Counted from the stretch's first letter, positions 47,328 to 59,117 are shown. The stretch: 64,000 nt of DNA from Micropterus salmoides (GCF_014851395.1 NW_024041150.1:12486137-12550136); one strand, 5' to 3'. Program-made: numbers and translations. Notes: generated by a model not told the origin, from the letters alone.

Positions 47328-48491
47328 TTAAAGGAGACCTAATATACTGCTTTTCCAGTCCTATATTGTAGTTCTGTGACTCCTGTTACTCCGGTCTACA
47401 GTATGAAGCCGATGCGGAAGTCCCTGAAACTTGCATTCTATTGAAAATAGGGGCGACGCTTCTGGTTGCAAAAAGAAGTTTGGCTCCATTAGAAATAATG
47501 TGAAAATGACCCTACTTCTCAGCTGAATAATAACCCCAGTAAACACTTTCCTGATGAGTTTATGATCTCAGTCGCTAGTTTCAAGTCTTCTTCAACACAA
47601 AATGATGTTCATTTAGTAAATTATGGTCCCATTTATTTTAAAATAGACCACAAAGCAGAGTATGTTTCAGGGCGGGATTATCTATGATTGACAAGTCGTT
47701 ACCATGGCGACCTGTCAATCAGGCTAGAGCGACTCGTACCCTCGGTACTGTGTAAATTTAACCAGCGCCGTTGAAAAAGCTTATTAGGAGTCGGCTGTTC
47801 ACTTTCTCTGGTGAGTATATTTAGCTTTATGACTGTTGTTTGCTAGACAAAATTATCAGCCCTGTTAAAATGACAGTTAACGTGAGTTACAGATGCACCC
47901 AGCTAAGCAAGCTAGCTAGCTCCGCACACGGCCGTTAGCTCTGCCGTATCGTCACTTCCGGGCACTTCCTGGTTGCAAAAACTCAGCATGGTGGCGTCCT
48001 ATCAGCCAAACTCGAGGCTTCAAAATGGCAGTCCACAAACCAACGGGTGACGTCACAATGACTACGTTCATTTCTTATGTACAGTCTATGGTCTGAAACC
48101 AGCTGTAGATGCTCCTGTCTCTTTAAGCCCCCCCCTCTCAAAGCCCACTGTCATCTGATTGGCCAAGAACTGAAGCATGTTACCAGGCTGTTGTTGCCGC
48201 TGAGCAGTACAGACAGACTGAGTATAGGTGTGTCGTTGCTGTGCTGTGCAAATGACCATATATGGAACACCTGCTCCGTGTAGCTCCGTGTCGTAGAACG
48301 GAGCCGTTGGTAGGAAAAGCAGATGAAGCGTTCAGAACAGGAGGAAATCTGAGGTTTTGGCTCACAGGGATTTCTTTTAAATACTTTAACCTCATTTTTT
48401 GAAGCTTTGGCCATGTTTAACATGAACATCCAACATTGTAACAGTGTAGATAAGTCATAAAATATAGAAAAGCATAATAGGTCTCCTTTAA
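47328..48491. mobile_element. TTAA-flanked DNA transposon (piggyBac-type), non-autonomous, with nested insertion
   Basis: Both edges carry TTAA (47328-47331 and 48488-48491). Inside these, AGGAGACCTAATATACTGCT at the left pairs with the complement of the right end, AGGAGACCTATTATGCTTTT. TTAA targets and such ends are piggyBac-like. The interior from about 47391 to 48092 is a family A repeat, so this element was split by or acquired a second one. The own-sequence parts are about 47332-47390 and 48093-48487. No transposase is encoded. The minus-strand frame at 48151-48429 is incidental. Confidence 0.75.
47391..48092 (+). repeat. Interspersed repeat, family A (copy 3, nested, most complete)
   Basis: It starts at GGTCTACAGTATGAAGCCGA, and its right end, TGTACAGTCTATGGT, gives the complement ACCATAGACTGTACA. 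Key blocks are GCGGAAGTCCCTGAAACTTG, GGTTGCAAAAAGAAGT, GAAAATGACCCTACTTCTCA, the shared TTCAAGTCTTCTTCAACACA block and ACGTCACTTCC-type blocks near the right. It is similar to 28914-29413 and to the reverse of 6011-6245. No protein coding. Confidence 0.7.
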
Positions 48492-49740
48492 ATTACAAGA
48501 CAGTGTGTGAATGCATAATCATTACACGGCCATGCAGTGAATCACAAGTCTTATTTATTGCATCTACTTTATAAGCTTCATTAGTGACTTTATTTGCTTA
48601 ATTGCCAAACCAACAGAGGTTTAAATTAAAGCAGCATTTTTTTGTCATGTTTATGTTATGTTTGTTATGGCTAATGTGTTAGCGTATTTTCTGTTAGCAC
48701 ATCCAGCAGACACAGAGTAATTTTTGCATTCATTTGGATTTGTACTCTGCGTGTCCTCTTGATGAATATAAGTCCAATATCCCACAAACTCATATCTGTG
48801 CTCATTGGCTAATTGCTAAGTTGGTGCTGGTGCAGGTAGGGTACAGTGGTGTTATCAGACCTCAAATACACTGAATAAGTGTGTAGAGGTGAGGGGAACT
48901 GGTTTACAACACCTTTTTGACACTGGATAATGTTTCCCTCGGAACATGCTTGTTTGTTCTCTTTGATATGGCTACATGACGAATTTTGTATTCTGATTGG
49001 TCTATTATGTATGAGTCTTTCTTCTATAATATGTTACTGTTGGCAAAACCAAAAGGCTTAAAGTGGAAACAGCTTACGAAACAAAAAAAATTGCTTTGAG
49101 GAAAAAAAAATGAAACCGTTCTCACATGAAAGGCTGTAAAACTAATTATTATTTCTACAAAATATATGATGAAAGTCAGTTTGTGATATTGGAAATAGTG
49201 CTGGGAGCAAAGAGTAATAGAGCTAAATCCATCCAGGTGCAGATGATAGTTCTGGAAAAAGCTAGTATGGGACTTTGGCTTCAGATACTTTGATAAACCT
49301 TCCCCTTTTTTAATCTTTAAACATATATATATAAAATGAAGTGGTTTAATGAAGCGTTAGAGACACAAATCAAAGTGTGAAAAAACTCCAATCATGTGAT
49401 CAATATTTTGGTTAATTATAAAGTTATTGGATTTTTTAAATAAATGTAATGTAAATGTTACACAAAATAATACACTCATATGCAGAATTACCCTTTAAAT
49501 TGGCCTGTACATCTTGCCAATTGTCTGATATGTACCACTGCATAGGTCTGATGAAACACAACTGCGTGATGTTTTGAACATAGACTCAAGGCAGACCACT
49601 TTACAGTAATATTTACTTTTAGAGAATATGAATGAAGAAAATATTAATATTCAGAAAGACTAATTATGAACATATGACTCAAATCATTTTCTGTTTTGTG
49701 ATTACTTGTGTAACTATAACTTCCCACCCATTCACCACCA
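48492..49740. other. No gene seen
   Basis: Very AT-rich, with A-runs near 49082-49110. No repeat ends or exons are recognised. Confidence 0.5.
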
Positions 49741-50585
49741 GAATACTCTGGATTAGGGCTGTGCCACAGGGATGAATTCTGGCCCTTTGCTCTTCTCTCT
49801 CTTTACCAGTGATTTCAGATCAACATCAAACTCCAACAGGAATACTGGCAGGAGGTGGGGAAGGCAGTCAGCTGGTGCAGGGACAATGATCTGGTCCTGA
49901 ACGGGAAAAAAGACTACTCGCATCAAGTCATCGACTTCAGAACAAAATAATCAATGAAAGCACCGACAGCCAACCAATTACAATAACCATCTCCTTCAAG
50001 ATCCTCGGCATACACATCAGGGGGACCTCAATGCCAACGGTCAAATGCAAAATGCCCTCCAGATCCTCTACTTCCTGAACTCAAAAAACTCAGTGTCACT
50101 GTTTACACAGCCATAATCCAGAGTATGCTGTCACTATCGATCACAGTCTGGTATGGAAACACACCTAAGCACACAACAAAGAAAAAGGCCAGAACATCAA
50201 AGATCATGGGCTTCAAACTCCCCAAACTGGACTGCGTATACACACAACACACCATCTCACGAGCAATCAAGATCACGATGACCCTCTCCTCCCAGCTCAC
50301 TGTCTTTTTCAGCGTCTCCCCTCAGGCAGAAGGTCCAGGTCACTAGGAGGCAGGACAGAACGACCTAGACTGAGCTTCTTCCCCAAAGCTGTACAGTTGA
50401 TAAATACGCAAAAGTCGGCCTCATAGTCATTGTTTTAGGAGTTGTGTGCTGTATGTTTTTCTTTATGCGCTGATGTCCTTTATGTTTGCGCTGGTGTTAT
50501 ATGTTGTAACTATCACAGCCATTCCATCTGTACTGAGATTAATACCAACAGCCTAGTCGTGTGGTAATAAAAGAAACTTGAAAAG
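49741..50585 (+). pseudogene. CR1/L2-like LINE 3' half (reverse transcriptase C-terminus)
   Basis: Across several broken frames the plus strand encodes a decayed reverse transcriptase: an FALLSLY..DFRSTSNSN-like block near 49785-49840, VGKAVSWCRDNDLVLNGKK at about 49855-49912, VIDFRTK, a TVYTAIIQSMLSLSITVWYG region at 50097-50156, KKKARTSKIMGFKLPKLDCV at about 50180-50240, and SPQAEGPGH. This order matches the end of fish CR1/L2-like ORF2. The 3' UTR ends TGGTAATAAAAGAAACTTGA near 50583. Multiple stops and indels show it is inactive. It is the same broad type as the 22.1-kb fragment. Confidence 0.75.
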
Positions 50586-50694
50586 ATTAGGCTAATATTT
50601 ACCATTGGGAACAAGAACATTGTTTAATACGTGAATTCATTTTTTGTTCTGTTGTACCCATGCAATGGTGTAAGTATCCTGTGAGAATAATACA

Positions 50695-51460
50695 AATAAT
50701 AATAAGCTTTATTTATATAGCACTTATCAAACACAGAGTATAAAGTGCTTCACAACAAATCAGGGACATAATCCTTATGTCCTACTGAACATATTTACAG
50801 ATGAGACAAGGAAACAAAGTGATAAGAACGAAAGGGCAGGAATAGTAAAACGAGTGGCAGCTCAGATAAAATCTGGATATGCTTTCCGGTAAAAAATAAG
50901 TTTTTAAAAGAGATTTGAAGGAAGAAGCCGACCCTGCCAGCCTAATTTCCTCGGGGCCTTGACAGCAAATGCTCGGTCACCTTTTGTTCTTAGTCTGGCT
51001 CCAGGAATAGACAAGAGGCCCTTGCCAGAAGATCTTAGACCACGGGAAGGCTCATAAGGAGTTACAATATATAAAATATAATCTGGAGTCAAGCCATGAA
51101 TAGCCTTAAAAATAATGAGTAAAATCTTAAAATCAATCCTAAAACAAACAGGGAGCCAGTGCAATGATGCTAAAACAGGGGTGATATGATCATATTTTCT
51201 TGTCCTAGTTAAGAGCCAAGCAGCTGAGTTCTGTACAGTCTGTAACCTATTTAGGGTTTTCTGATTAAGGCAAGTGAAGAGGCTGTTGCAATAATCAATG
51301 CGTGAGGAGATAAAAACATGTGTAACACTTTCTGCATCTGTAACATTTAAAATAGGCCTTATTTTTGCGATATTTCTAAGGTGGTAAAAGCTGGACTGGA
51401 TAAGATTAGAAACATGATGAATGAATGAATGTAAATGTGAGATATTTATGAATGGCACTA
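50695..51460 (-). pseudogene. L2/CR1-like LINE 3' end, minus strand
   Basis: An open minus-strand frame (51458-50904, 184 codons) carries the ORF2 C-terminus: HVFISSRIDYCNSLFTCL, LNRLQTVQNSAAWLLT, LASLHWLPVCFRIDFKILL, FKAIHGLTPDYI and ARLRTKGDRAFAVKAPRKLG. The end of the frame is altered where the family usually has LWN. The 3' tail reads leftwards through AAGCACTTTATACTCTGTG and GTGCTATATAAATAAAGCTT to a (TTA)n end at about 50695. The 5' parts, with endonuclease and catalytic core, are missing, so it is a 5'-truncated, inactive copy despite the long open frame. Confidence 0.85.
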
Positions 51461-51504
51461 TGCGTCATGAAGAATATTGAACAGCCATGTAATTTAGCCT
51501 AATA

Positions 51505-51700
51505 GGAACAACTGAGATGGTCACTTCTCCCTGTAAAGAAGGACTTGGGTTTGAATTCCGGTCGTTACGGCCTTCCTGTGTGGACTTTGCATGTTTGCAC
51601 CCGGAGTCTGTGTGGGGTTCTCTCCGGATTTCCAACATGGCCAAGTCTTACACCCAATCTGGGTCTTGCAAATATGTGTACTCGCCAGACAGCCAACATT
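51505..51700 (+). mobile_element. V-SINE-like fragment
   Basis: A B-box-like GGGTTTGAATTCCGG (51548-51562) is followed by CTTCCTGTGTGGACTTTGCA, then TGTTTGCACCCGGAGTCTGT and GGGGTTCTCTCCGGATTTCC. This matches the conserved central domain of vertebrate V-SINEs (HE1/DANA type: TGTGGAGTTTGCATGTTCTC ... GGGTTTCCTCCGG). The A box region and the 3' end are decayed, so the limits are approximate. The open frames across it are incidental. Confidence 0.65.
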
Positions 51701-52189
51701 CGAGTGTGTGTTCTCACTTTAATCCAGTATCTGAATGAACTGGACTGTGAATCCCTCGGGCCCGGATTAAGTTCACAAGTTCCACAACCGCTTTAGTGAC
51801 ATGATCAAGTTGCAACACAGACTTACACAGGGATTCCTGGTGAATCATGCATTGGAGGAAGATCAGAGTTGGGGTTGTCCTCTCTTACCCGGTCTTGTAG
51901 CAGGATCTCAACATTTTTCCTGGTAAGGTTGGGAGATCCATCAGTGGTTATGTTCAGCAATTTAGTCCAGCACAGGTTCAAGTTGCTCCATACACCCTGA
52001 CACCCTGTTGTAGAGGTCCGATCCCTGTGTCGGTCCCCCTTGTTTCTGATTGGGCACAACTTGGCAGACTGTAGCATGACTCAGCAGTTAGAGGAGAATG
52101 ACAGCGTAAAGGATTATGGGCACATAGTGAAATGAGCCTCTGTTGTTTACCTTCTCTTGGTCTCATATCCAGATCTGTCAAGCAGCACC

Positions 52190-52234
<45 letters not shown>

Positions 52235-52964
52235 TGGCCGTGTATAATAAAACTGGGAGGCCCTCTGACACTTTGTCCTTTGTGACTTTTTCTTCTTCCT
52301 GTTTCTTTTTGCTCTTTCTCCTCCACATGGAAACATGAAGGGCACGCTGCTGTATGTGTGTTCATAGATGGATAATATTTAGCCACTAGGTCGGTAGTTA
52401 AAGGCATGCTGCACTGCAGACACAATGACATTGTCTGTGGCTGCAGTGACCTTCTTCGGATGTACGTTGTAGACGCATCTTCTTCCAGACAAGCTTGTTT
52501 TCATGATGTTAAAGCGGCATTGATTGGGAAGTTTTTTGTCCACATGGGGACAGCGGAAGAAGCAAAAAACACAACATCTGACACATTAGTGCCTTTTAGT
52601 GTACTGACATAGCAGGGCCCTGGTCCTGGACACCTAAATGGAATGCAGCCATTGTCAAGATGTCTACCGTATTTTTGCACTGAGGGTAGTGACCAGTATT
52701 AATATTAAATACTACCAATACTAAAAAGTTGTAGCACACAGCTGCATTTTAAACCCAAGGAAGTTGTAGTTTAGCTAAATACAAGCTAGCAGATGCTGAG
52801 TGACCCAGCAACGAGACCAAAAGGTTTGAATGTCTAACTGTTGCTTATTTACACAGCAAGTAGACACATGGACTAATCACCCTCTTTTAGTATTTCATTT
52901 TGGTCTCCACCAACTCCTGAGAAAAATGTTTACATTTACATTTACAAAGCAGCTTACAGTTGTT
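51701..52964. other. No gene seen; contains the (CA)n tract
   Basis: The frames at 51823-52612 come from chance and the dinucleotide repeat. No exon is supported. Confidence 0.5.
52195..52232. repeat. (CA)n microsatellite
   Basis: A perfect dinucleotide tract of about 38 bp. Confidence 0.97.
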
Positions 52965-53190
52965 CTATACAGTATCTCACCGAAGTGAGTACACCACATT
53001 TCTGTAAATATTTGATTACATCTTTTCATGTGACAACACTGAAGAAGTGACAAATAACACATCACACAGCCATTAGTGTCTAAACCGCTGGCAACAAAAG
53101 TGAGTCCACCCCTAAGTGAAAATGTCCTAATTGGGCCCAAATATTTTGAGTGGCCACCGTTATTTTCCAGCCCTGCCTTAAATTCAACCT
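52965..53190 (-). mobile_element. Tc1-like transposon end (terminal inverted repeat region)
   Basis: CTATACAGTATCTCACCGAA, GTGAGTACACCACATTTCTG, TTTTCATGTGACAACACTGA, CTAAACCGCTGGCAACAAAA and GTGAGTCCACCCCTAAGTGA form the well-known terminal region of a fish Tc1-like family. Toward 53170 it continues with GGCCACCGTTATTTTCCAGC, the part next to the transposase C-terminus. In this end's orientation the transposase should follow on the minus strand, but the transposase remnant at 53380-53600 reads plus. The relic is therefore rearranged. Confidence 0.75.
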
Positions 53191-53379
53191 TTAGCTGAAT
53201 ATTTTTGGCACTAATGCAAAAAACATAATCACAAAAGCCTGTAAAATGTTACCCACTGTTCTTTAATGAGCATCAGTCCTTTAATATCAAATCCTGATAA
53301 TGAACAGAAAGTTACCCACACTACATGCATGTGAAAGCAACAGAGATTGTGTGTTGGGCTCTCGGTGCTGAGGGTAGCT

Positions 53380-53600
53380 GAGCTGAGGGTAAAGGTGATG
53401 GACTGGCCAAGCACGTCTCCAGACCTGAATCCTAGCTGGTGGATGTTAGAGACCCGCAAGGTCTCTAACATCCACCAGGACGGTGATGTCGTCATGGAGG
53501 AGTGGAAGATGATCCCAGTGGCAACCTGTGAAGCTCTGGGGACCTCCACGCCCAAGAGGGTCAACCACTTAGTACTTGCTAAGTGGTAAGAATGAGCCAT
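53380..53600 (+). pseudogene. Tc1-like transposase C-terminal remnant with inverted insert
   Basis: The plus-strand frame reads VMDWPSTSPDLNP, the conserved motif just before the third catalytic acidic residue of Tc1 transposases. It then departs to SWWMLETRK and resumes with KVSNIHQDGDVVMEEWKMIP and VATCEALGTSTPKRV, the usual C-terminus. The departed segment replaces the expected IE..W block and is an exact inverted copy of the KVSNIHQ-coding DNA (see 53436-53478). The third catalytic glutamate is lost, and everything N-terminal is missing, so this is a dead fragment. Confidence 0.75.
53436..53478. repeat. Perfect 19-bp inverted repeat with 5-nt loop
   Basis: The left arm CTGGTGGATGTTAGAGACC (53436-53454) is the exact reverse complement of 53460-53478, with loop CGCAA. 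The right arm is ordinary Tc1 transposase coding sequence. The left arm replaces expected transposase sequence, so it is the copied arm. Confidence 0.95.
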
Positions 53601-55566
53601 TATTCTCCAGAAGTCCTAAAGCTAATTATTTAATTTTTCTTCTCTCTTCCAGGTAAGTTGACATGGATCTGTAGAGACCAGAGGCCTCACTGTAGGTAAC
53701 GTCACCTTACTGTCTCGGCTTCTCATGTTGCTTCAGTGTTTTTGTTTCTTTTTGTTGGATGCCAATTTTCCGTGGATGATGGAGACGGAAGAGATCAAGC
53801 TTTGGTGACACAGGCAGTATACATTCATGGTTTTGCATGGGTCTTATTCACTGCTGCTGAACTCCTGTGTGTGTGATTGTTTGTTGTTCTGGGTGTGGCG
53901 ACAGAAGACTGTTGCAGACCAGCATCCTGTCAGATCTGGTTATTTGGTGTAATGCTGTGATAGAAACCATCAGTATAGATACAGTGGATGGTCAGAGAGG
54001 GGCCTTCTTTCATTATTTTGGTTCATGCTGTACTGGCTATACTTACTTTTATTAAGCTTCCATTCATTATCTTAGATATATTTTATATGTTTTCATATTA
54101 ATACCCGCTATAAAGAAAGTTGTGATTATTCTCTTTATATAGTTTCTTTTTTTATGTTCTGGTTAGAACCAGGGTTTGTGTGTCTGCTGTATTGAGTTAG
54201 TGTGTCTGGAGAGGCTCCAGTGCCAGCAGACTGGCCTGCCAGATGCAGAATGTTACTGGAAAACAGACACTGAGGTCTTCATATACATCTTAATGTTCCT
54301 ACTAGTAACCTGACTCAGACTCTGAGAAGACTACTACAGATACTGAACAGAAGAGAAACGATAGGCTATACTTGATTATTATTACTGACCGATATATTTC
54401 ATATACTGTGGGTAGTTTGATTTATAACAGTGCATCATATTTGGTCAGCCATCATGTCTTGTCATTTGAGTACGCCCATTGAGCACTCACAAGAAATGTA
54501 AAAAAATAGACTTACATGATGCAGGTAATGTTAGTTGCTAACAAAGTGCTTCATAAACACAAACACCTGAACAGCACTGGCCAAAACTGCAAATGTGAAG
54601 CAGCTACGTAAACTCATGTATAGTAGCTTTTTAAACAAATAAAATGTCTTGACCTGCTGCACAGCAGGGCCATAATATAGAAACATAGGGATCTTACCTT
54701 GAATGACAGGCTCATTTACCAATGAGAGGTCACTTACATCTACCGGATCCTGCTTCAGAGGCATCTTGGGTACATCTGTGAATGTGATCGGGAGGGAGAG
54801 GGGCATAGTTAGCCAGTTTATCACGGTCATTTGTCTTGTATAGGTGTAACTTGATGAGACCTGATGTTCCCCGCTGCCTCAGTGTTCCCTCTGCTGGCTC
54901 CCTATGAGCTAATACTTTATTTGATTCCTACATGTTATTAATTTGTCTGTAGTTCAAACACAAGACCATGGTACCAGGGACCCATGAAAGATCTGGTGTG
55001 TTTATGTCTATGTAGAACTCCCGGCACTCTAATGAAAATCAGTTGCGAGTGCTGTCTGTCTGGTGTTAAACAAAGAAATCAATGAATGAATGAAGTGCAT
55101 TGTGTGTGCTGTGTTCCCCTCGAGTAAAGCTGTTAAGCACATGCATTCATTATTTATGAAGATGTCCTCAGAGAACCACCATATGTTTTTATGTGTGTGC
55201 TTGTCTTGACTATGCATAATTAATATGATAATCAATACCCTGCTGAGGTAATAACAACAAGGGCAGTGCTGACACAGTTAGTCATACAGGTAGTGTTAAC
55301 ACTGATATAACTGAGTATTTAACAGTCTTATGTGACGGATTGGTCTTCAATGGTAAATGATTTCCTCTACCTATTTAACATAGTAACCGCTGAACTGAGA
55401 TTTTCTCAGTCACCTCATTCATTCCATCAGTCTGCTGCCTCTCAAGTTTTCATAAGTAATTCATAATGTCATTTTGAAATCATACTGAAGTGACAGGAGG
55501 AAGGCGTGTAATAGGCTTTAAGTACAGCAAGATAGAAGAGATGTTTGTACAGTTAATAAATGGGCG
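53601..55566. other. Intronic sequence, no exon seen
   Basis: TTCTTCTCTCTTCCAG before 53652 is a good acceptor-like string, followed 44 nt later by TGTAGGTAACG, but the peptide is unremarkable and unsupported. Nothing else is recognised. Confidence 0.4.
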
Positions 55567-56217
55567 TGTGCATGCAAGGGCGCCACTTTGTGTTGAAAAG
55601 TGGTGGTGAAGAGACACTTAGCTCAGGAGACATCACAATACGTGATGTTAAGTTCACAAGAAAAGATTTGAAGATATCCTCAATGCCGAGTTACATGAGT
55701 GGGGGGTCTGGGGGGGCCTCCTGGTGAAAGTTTCTGTACCAACTTATAGTGGAAACGTTTTTATTTATGTGAAAGGAAACACAAAATTCAGGCAACATGT
55801 GACATTTCATAATATGTAAATATAACAGAATGTAAGTCAGTGCAGCTCTCAGGCTGCTGTCTGAACTTTTCTCATGTAATATCATCCCTGCTGAGGCAGC
55901 ACACATGCAGGCATGATTCACTCTCTCCTCTTTTGTCAGGGAGGGAACGGAAACCTTTGCCAAAAAGAAACTGTGACGAGAAGTCGTTAAAGTTACTGAT
56001 TGGTGCTGCATGTTTTTCAGTTATTTTATAATAAGTTACTTTTTTTTAGACAATGCACATTTGTTTCTTCTGTGTTTTAATTGCATTGCATGTTTCCTGA
56101 ATGCTTTTATAACAAATTTTGCTTTAAAAAAGTGATGGGGACCAAATCAACCATTTCAGAAAGTGATGGGGACATGGCCCCAGCGTCCCCAGTGTAAATA
56201 ACACCTATGTGTGCATG
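55567..56217. mobile_element. Non-autonomous hAT element with perfect 8-bp target duplication
   Basis: The element 55575-56209 (635 bp) is flanked by TGTGCATG (55567-55574 and 56210-56217). The left end CAAGGGCGCCACTTTGTGTT and the complement of the right end, CATAGGTGTTATTTACACTG, are diverged inverted termini. GGTGATGGGGACC-type motifs lie near the right end (GTGATGGGGAC twice). A minus-strand frame of 106 codons inside it has no hAT dimerisation or catalytic motif, so the copy is treated as non-coding. Confidence 0.8.
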
Positions 56218-57409
56218 TCTGTGTTTTGAAAGTAGGTGATATACAGTGTTTTGTGCTACAGGAAAGATCAGGAGGTCATTAAAACCATGTGGATCATCAT
56301 CTGTGGACCATTCATTTTGAGTTTCATGGTATCTGGCCCGTAGTAGTTGATATGTTGCTTTGAGCAGTGATGGATGGTTAAACAGATGGACTGGTCAGTC
56401 TGTGATATGATGGAGTGTTGACCACATCCTTTTTGTCTAATTGATCAATTGATGCTTTCTAATATCTGAGAATGGCAACTAACAATATAATAAAAGTTAG
56501 GGGAAGATGATGGTGAGGGCAAACAAGATATTTACAGTGTCCCCCCAAAGTGATTCCGTTCGCAACTATAGTCCGTCTAGTTATTTTTAAGTTTATTGTG
56601 TTTGTGTCTATCGGAGCATTCTCGCGACCCCCTCAGGGGAACCACTGCTCTAGTTGATTTAGTACTGCACTTGAATAAAGCTGGGAGACTAATGACATGA
56701 GGGGGTTATTTTCTCAGACTTGACAAAGCTCTTCCATAGCCACATACAAGTGTTTTCACAGGCTGGGTAATACTAATCATACCTGAATCTGACATTTAAG
56801 TTCAGGCTCTTGGCTTCCTGCGCAACTAAGCCCGAGGTGGTTTTACAGTGACTCGATCCGTCTGAACACAGCCCATGCCAGGCACACGCTGCCGCTCCAC
56901 ACAGATCTGATTTCTCATGCACACTTTTATTTTTGGCAAACTGTCAGTGCTGTGCTATTTTTGACTGGAACAGTAAATGTCTCTCCTGCTCTCTATCTGT
57001 CCCTCTTCAGTATGTGTGAGTGTCTTTGATAGAACACTTCACACATTAGAGAGTCATGTGAGCTGCTGCCAGGAATAACACCACACACTCACAATAGGTG
57101 TGAGGGAGGTGGAGAAGGTCAGGAGAGAAAGAGGACACAGCACACAGAAACATGTTCAGTCATCTCACTGAACACAGTATGAACACTGCCACCTAGTGGA
57201 TCAACCATACACTGGGGGGAGCCATGTTTACTGTTTGCAGATCAGCCATTTTTATATTTAATGGAAGCTAAATTTCCATCATTAAGTCATTCTACTTATG
57301 TTTAACACTTGCAAAGGCTTTAGTCACATGCAAAGTAATTGTGGTTATGTAATGTTAGAAAGCATCCTCAAGAGGGCGCCATTCACCAACTCAAAAAAGA
57401 TTAGATGTT
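56218..57409. other. No gene seen
   Basis: No exon or repeat is recognised between the hAT element and the Tc1/mariner element. Confidence 0.5.
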
Positions 57410-57411
57410 TA

Positions 57412-57480
57412 CAGTTTTTTAAAGTCGCTAGGACACATTTCCCAATACATAGGTCACTTTTTCAAAACTCTTCACACAGT
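57412..57480 (+). repeat. Left terminal inverted repeat of the Tc1/mariner element
   Basis: A 69-bp terminus pairing with 59602-59670. The mismatches are one A/C, one C/T and one A/T. Confidence 0.95.
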
Positions 57481-57892
57481 GAGCACAACAGAAGTATATG
57501 TGGGCCAAACTGAGGATCATTTATCATTGCTTTGGCACAAAATGCATTCAATGACTACATCTTTCAAATTACATTAATTCTTTTCTCACTTCGACACAAC
57601 AACCGCCAAAACTCTGTGTACTTACAGGCCAGTTTGCACATGCTTACATACTGTTTTCAAAACTGTTAAACTTAAGTTCAAAACAATAACATAATACAAA
57701 ACTGAATAAGACAGCAATTTGCTACAATTCTACAGTAATATTTTAATGAAATATATTGTAAATCCTAAAATTAAATGCTATAAAAACAATTGGACAATTG
57801 GACCAACCACAGCTGATCTACACAGGTGTTACTCTTTCAGTTTCATTACAAAAGGAGACGACTGCTGAGTAGTTTTGCATTGTGATGTAAAC

Positions 57893-59117
57893 ATGGACCC
57901 AGCCAGAAATAGAGTGACTGAAAGAGGAAGAAGAGTGGCTGGGAGGGGGCGAGGAATACATATGCGTGGTGGAAGAAGAATAAGAGGAAGATCAAGAGCT
58001 GTAGTCTCAGATGAGGTCAGAGCTACTGTAATTGATCATGTAGTAAATCATGGCCTCTCAATGACAGAGGCTGGTCAGAGAGTGCAGCCAAATCTGCAAC
58101 GCTCAGCAGTGGCATCTATTGTTAGACTTTTCCGGCAAACCAACAGGTAACTTGTATTCTGCAAGGGCATTTGACTGAGTTGCACATTACAGAAGTAAAT
58201 AGACTTTGTTTGTGTAATTGCTTTTGCATTTCTGCTTAGGACTCAACGGTTACCTCACACAGGTGGGAGAGGAAGGATGTTCACTGATGTGCAGGAAACT
58301 GCCATTGTTTATATGGTCATCAGAAACAATGGCATAAAACTCACTGAGATTCGAGACAGAGTCTTGGCAGACAACGTTACTTTTGCAAATATTCACAGTG
58401 TAAGCATAACAACTATTTCTGAGTCTTGAAAAAAACATCAGGTAAGGATGAAACAGTTGTACACTGTGCCTTTTTAAAGGAACTCTGAACATGTCAAGCA
58501 ACTCAGGAACTAATATGTCCAGGTAAGATCACAATAAAATACAGAACTGTTTTTGAACAAAACCAAACACACACAAAGACAACTTTTTATGTAATGTTTA
58601 CTACTGTAACAGCTTATGTTGCCTTGTGGATTTATTTTAGAGCGTCATGGAGATTGAAGGCAGGCAAACACCCCACATTTTCATCTTTGTGGATGAGGCG
58701 GGTTTCAACTTGGCCAAAACACTGCGACAAGGAAGGAATGTGATTGGGAAGAGAGACACAGTGGATGTCCGGGGCCAGAGGGGTGCCAACATCACAATGT
58801 GCGCAGCAATATCCACTGATGGACTGCTGTTACACAAACCACTAATTGGGCCATACAACACTGAACGTCTCCTTGCGTTCCTGCATGATCTCTATGGAAG
58901 GGTGGTGCTAGGTGAGGAAAGGGATGGAGAGAAAAGAAATCAGCCAACATTTATAATTGTATGGGACAATGTGGCATTTCACCACTCCCGTGCAGTCACC
59001 CAGTGGTTTGCAGCCCATCCCAGAATGGTGTCACTTTTCCTCCCACCTTACTCTCCATTCCTCAACCCCATAGAGGAATTCTTTTCCTCATGGAGGTGGA
59101 AGGTTTATGACCAATGA
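57893..59117 (+). pseudogene. Decayed DDE transposase with two putative introns
   Basis: Exon 1 (57893-58146) encodes a basic, Arg/Gly-rich N-terminus and a helix-turn-helix-like region (EVRATVIDHVVNHGLSMTEA), ending at a GTAACT donor. A 93-bp gap ends in TTTCTGCTTAG; splicing restores the frame into exon 2 (58240-58522, RLPHTGGRGRMFTD...). Exon 2 carries small indels near 58420-58436 and an in-frame TAA at 58475-58477. A second 118-bp GTAAGA..TTATTTTAG gap (58523-58640) precedes exon 3 (58641 on), which holds the catalytic core: D in FIFVDEAGFN, D in IIVWDNVAFHHS and E in LPPYSPFLNPIEEF, with 35 residues between the last two. A TGA at 59115-59117 and later frame breaks interrupt the C-terminus, which runs on in pieces to about 59260. 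Inactive here; the introns are inferred from splice motifs and frame. Confidence 0.85.

Noticed and set aside
50904..51458. A 184-codon minus-strand frame as a host gene
   Set aside because: It encodes the C-terminal motifs of LINE ORF2 and is followed by a LINE tail.
53640..53697. A micro-exon after the acceptor-like TTCTCTCTTCCAG
   Set aside because: The acceptor coincides with a donor-like GTAAGT and the short peptide has no support. Such strings are frequent in introns.
58647..59117. A 156-codon frame as a host gene
   Set aside because: It is the third exon of the transposon's DDE transposase, lying inside TA-flanked inverted ends.
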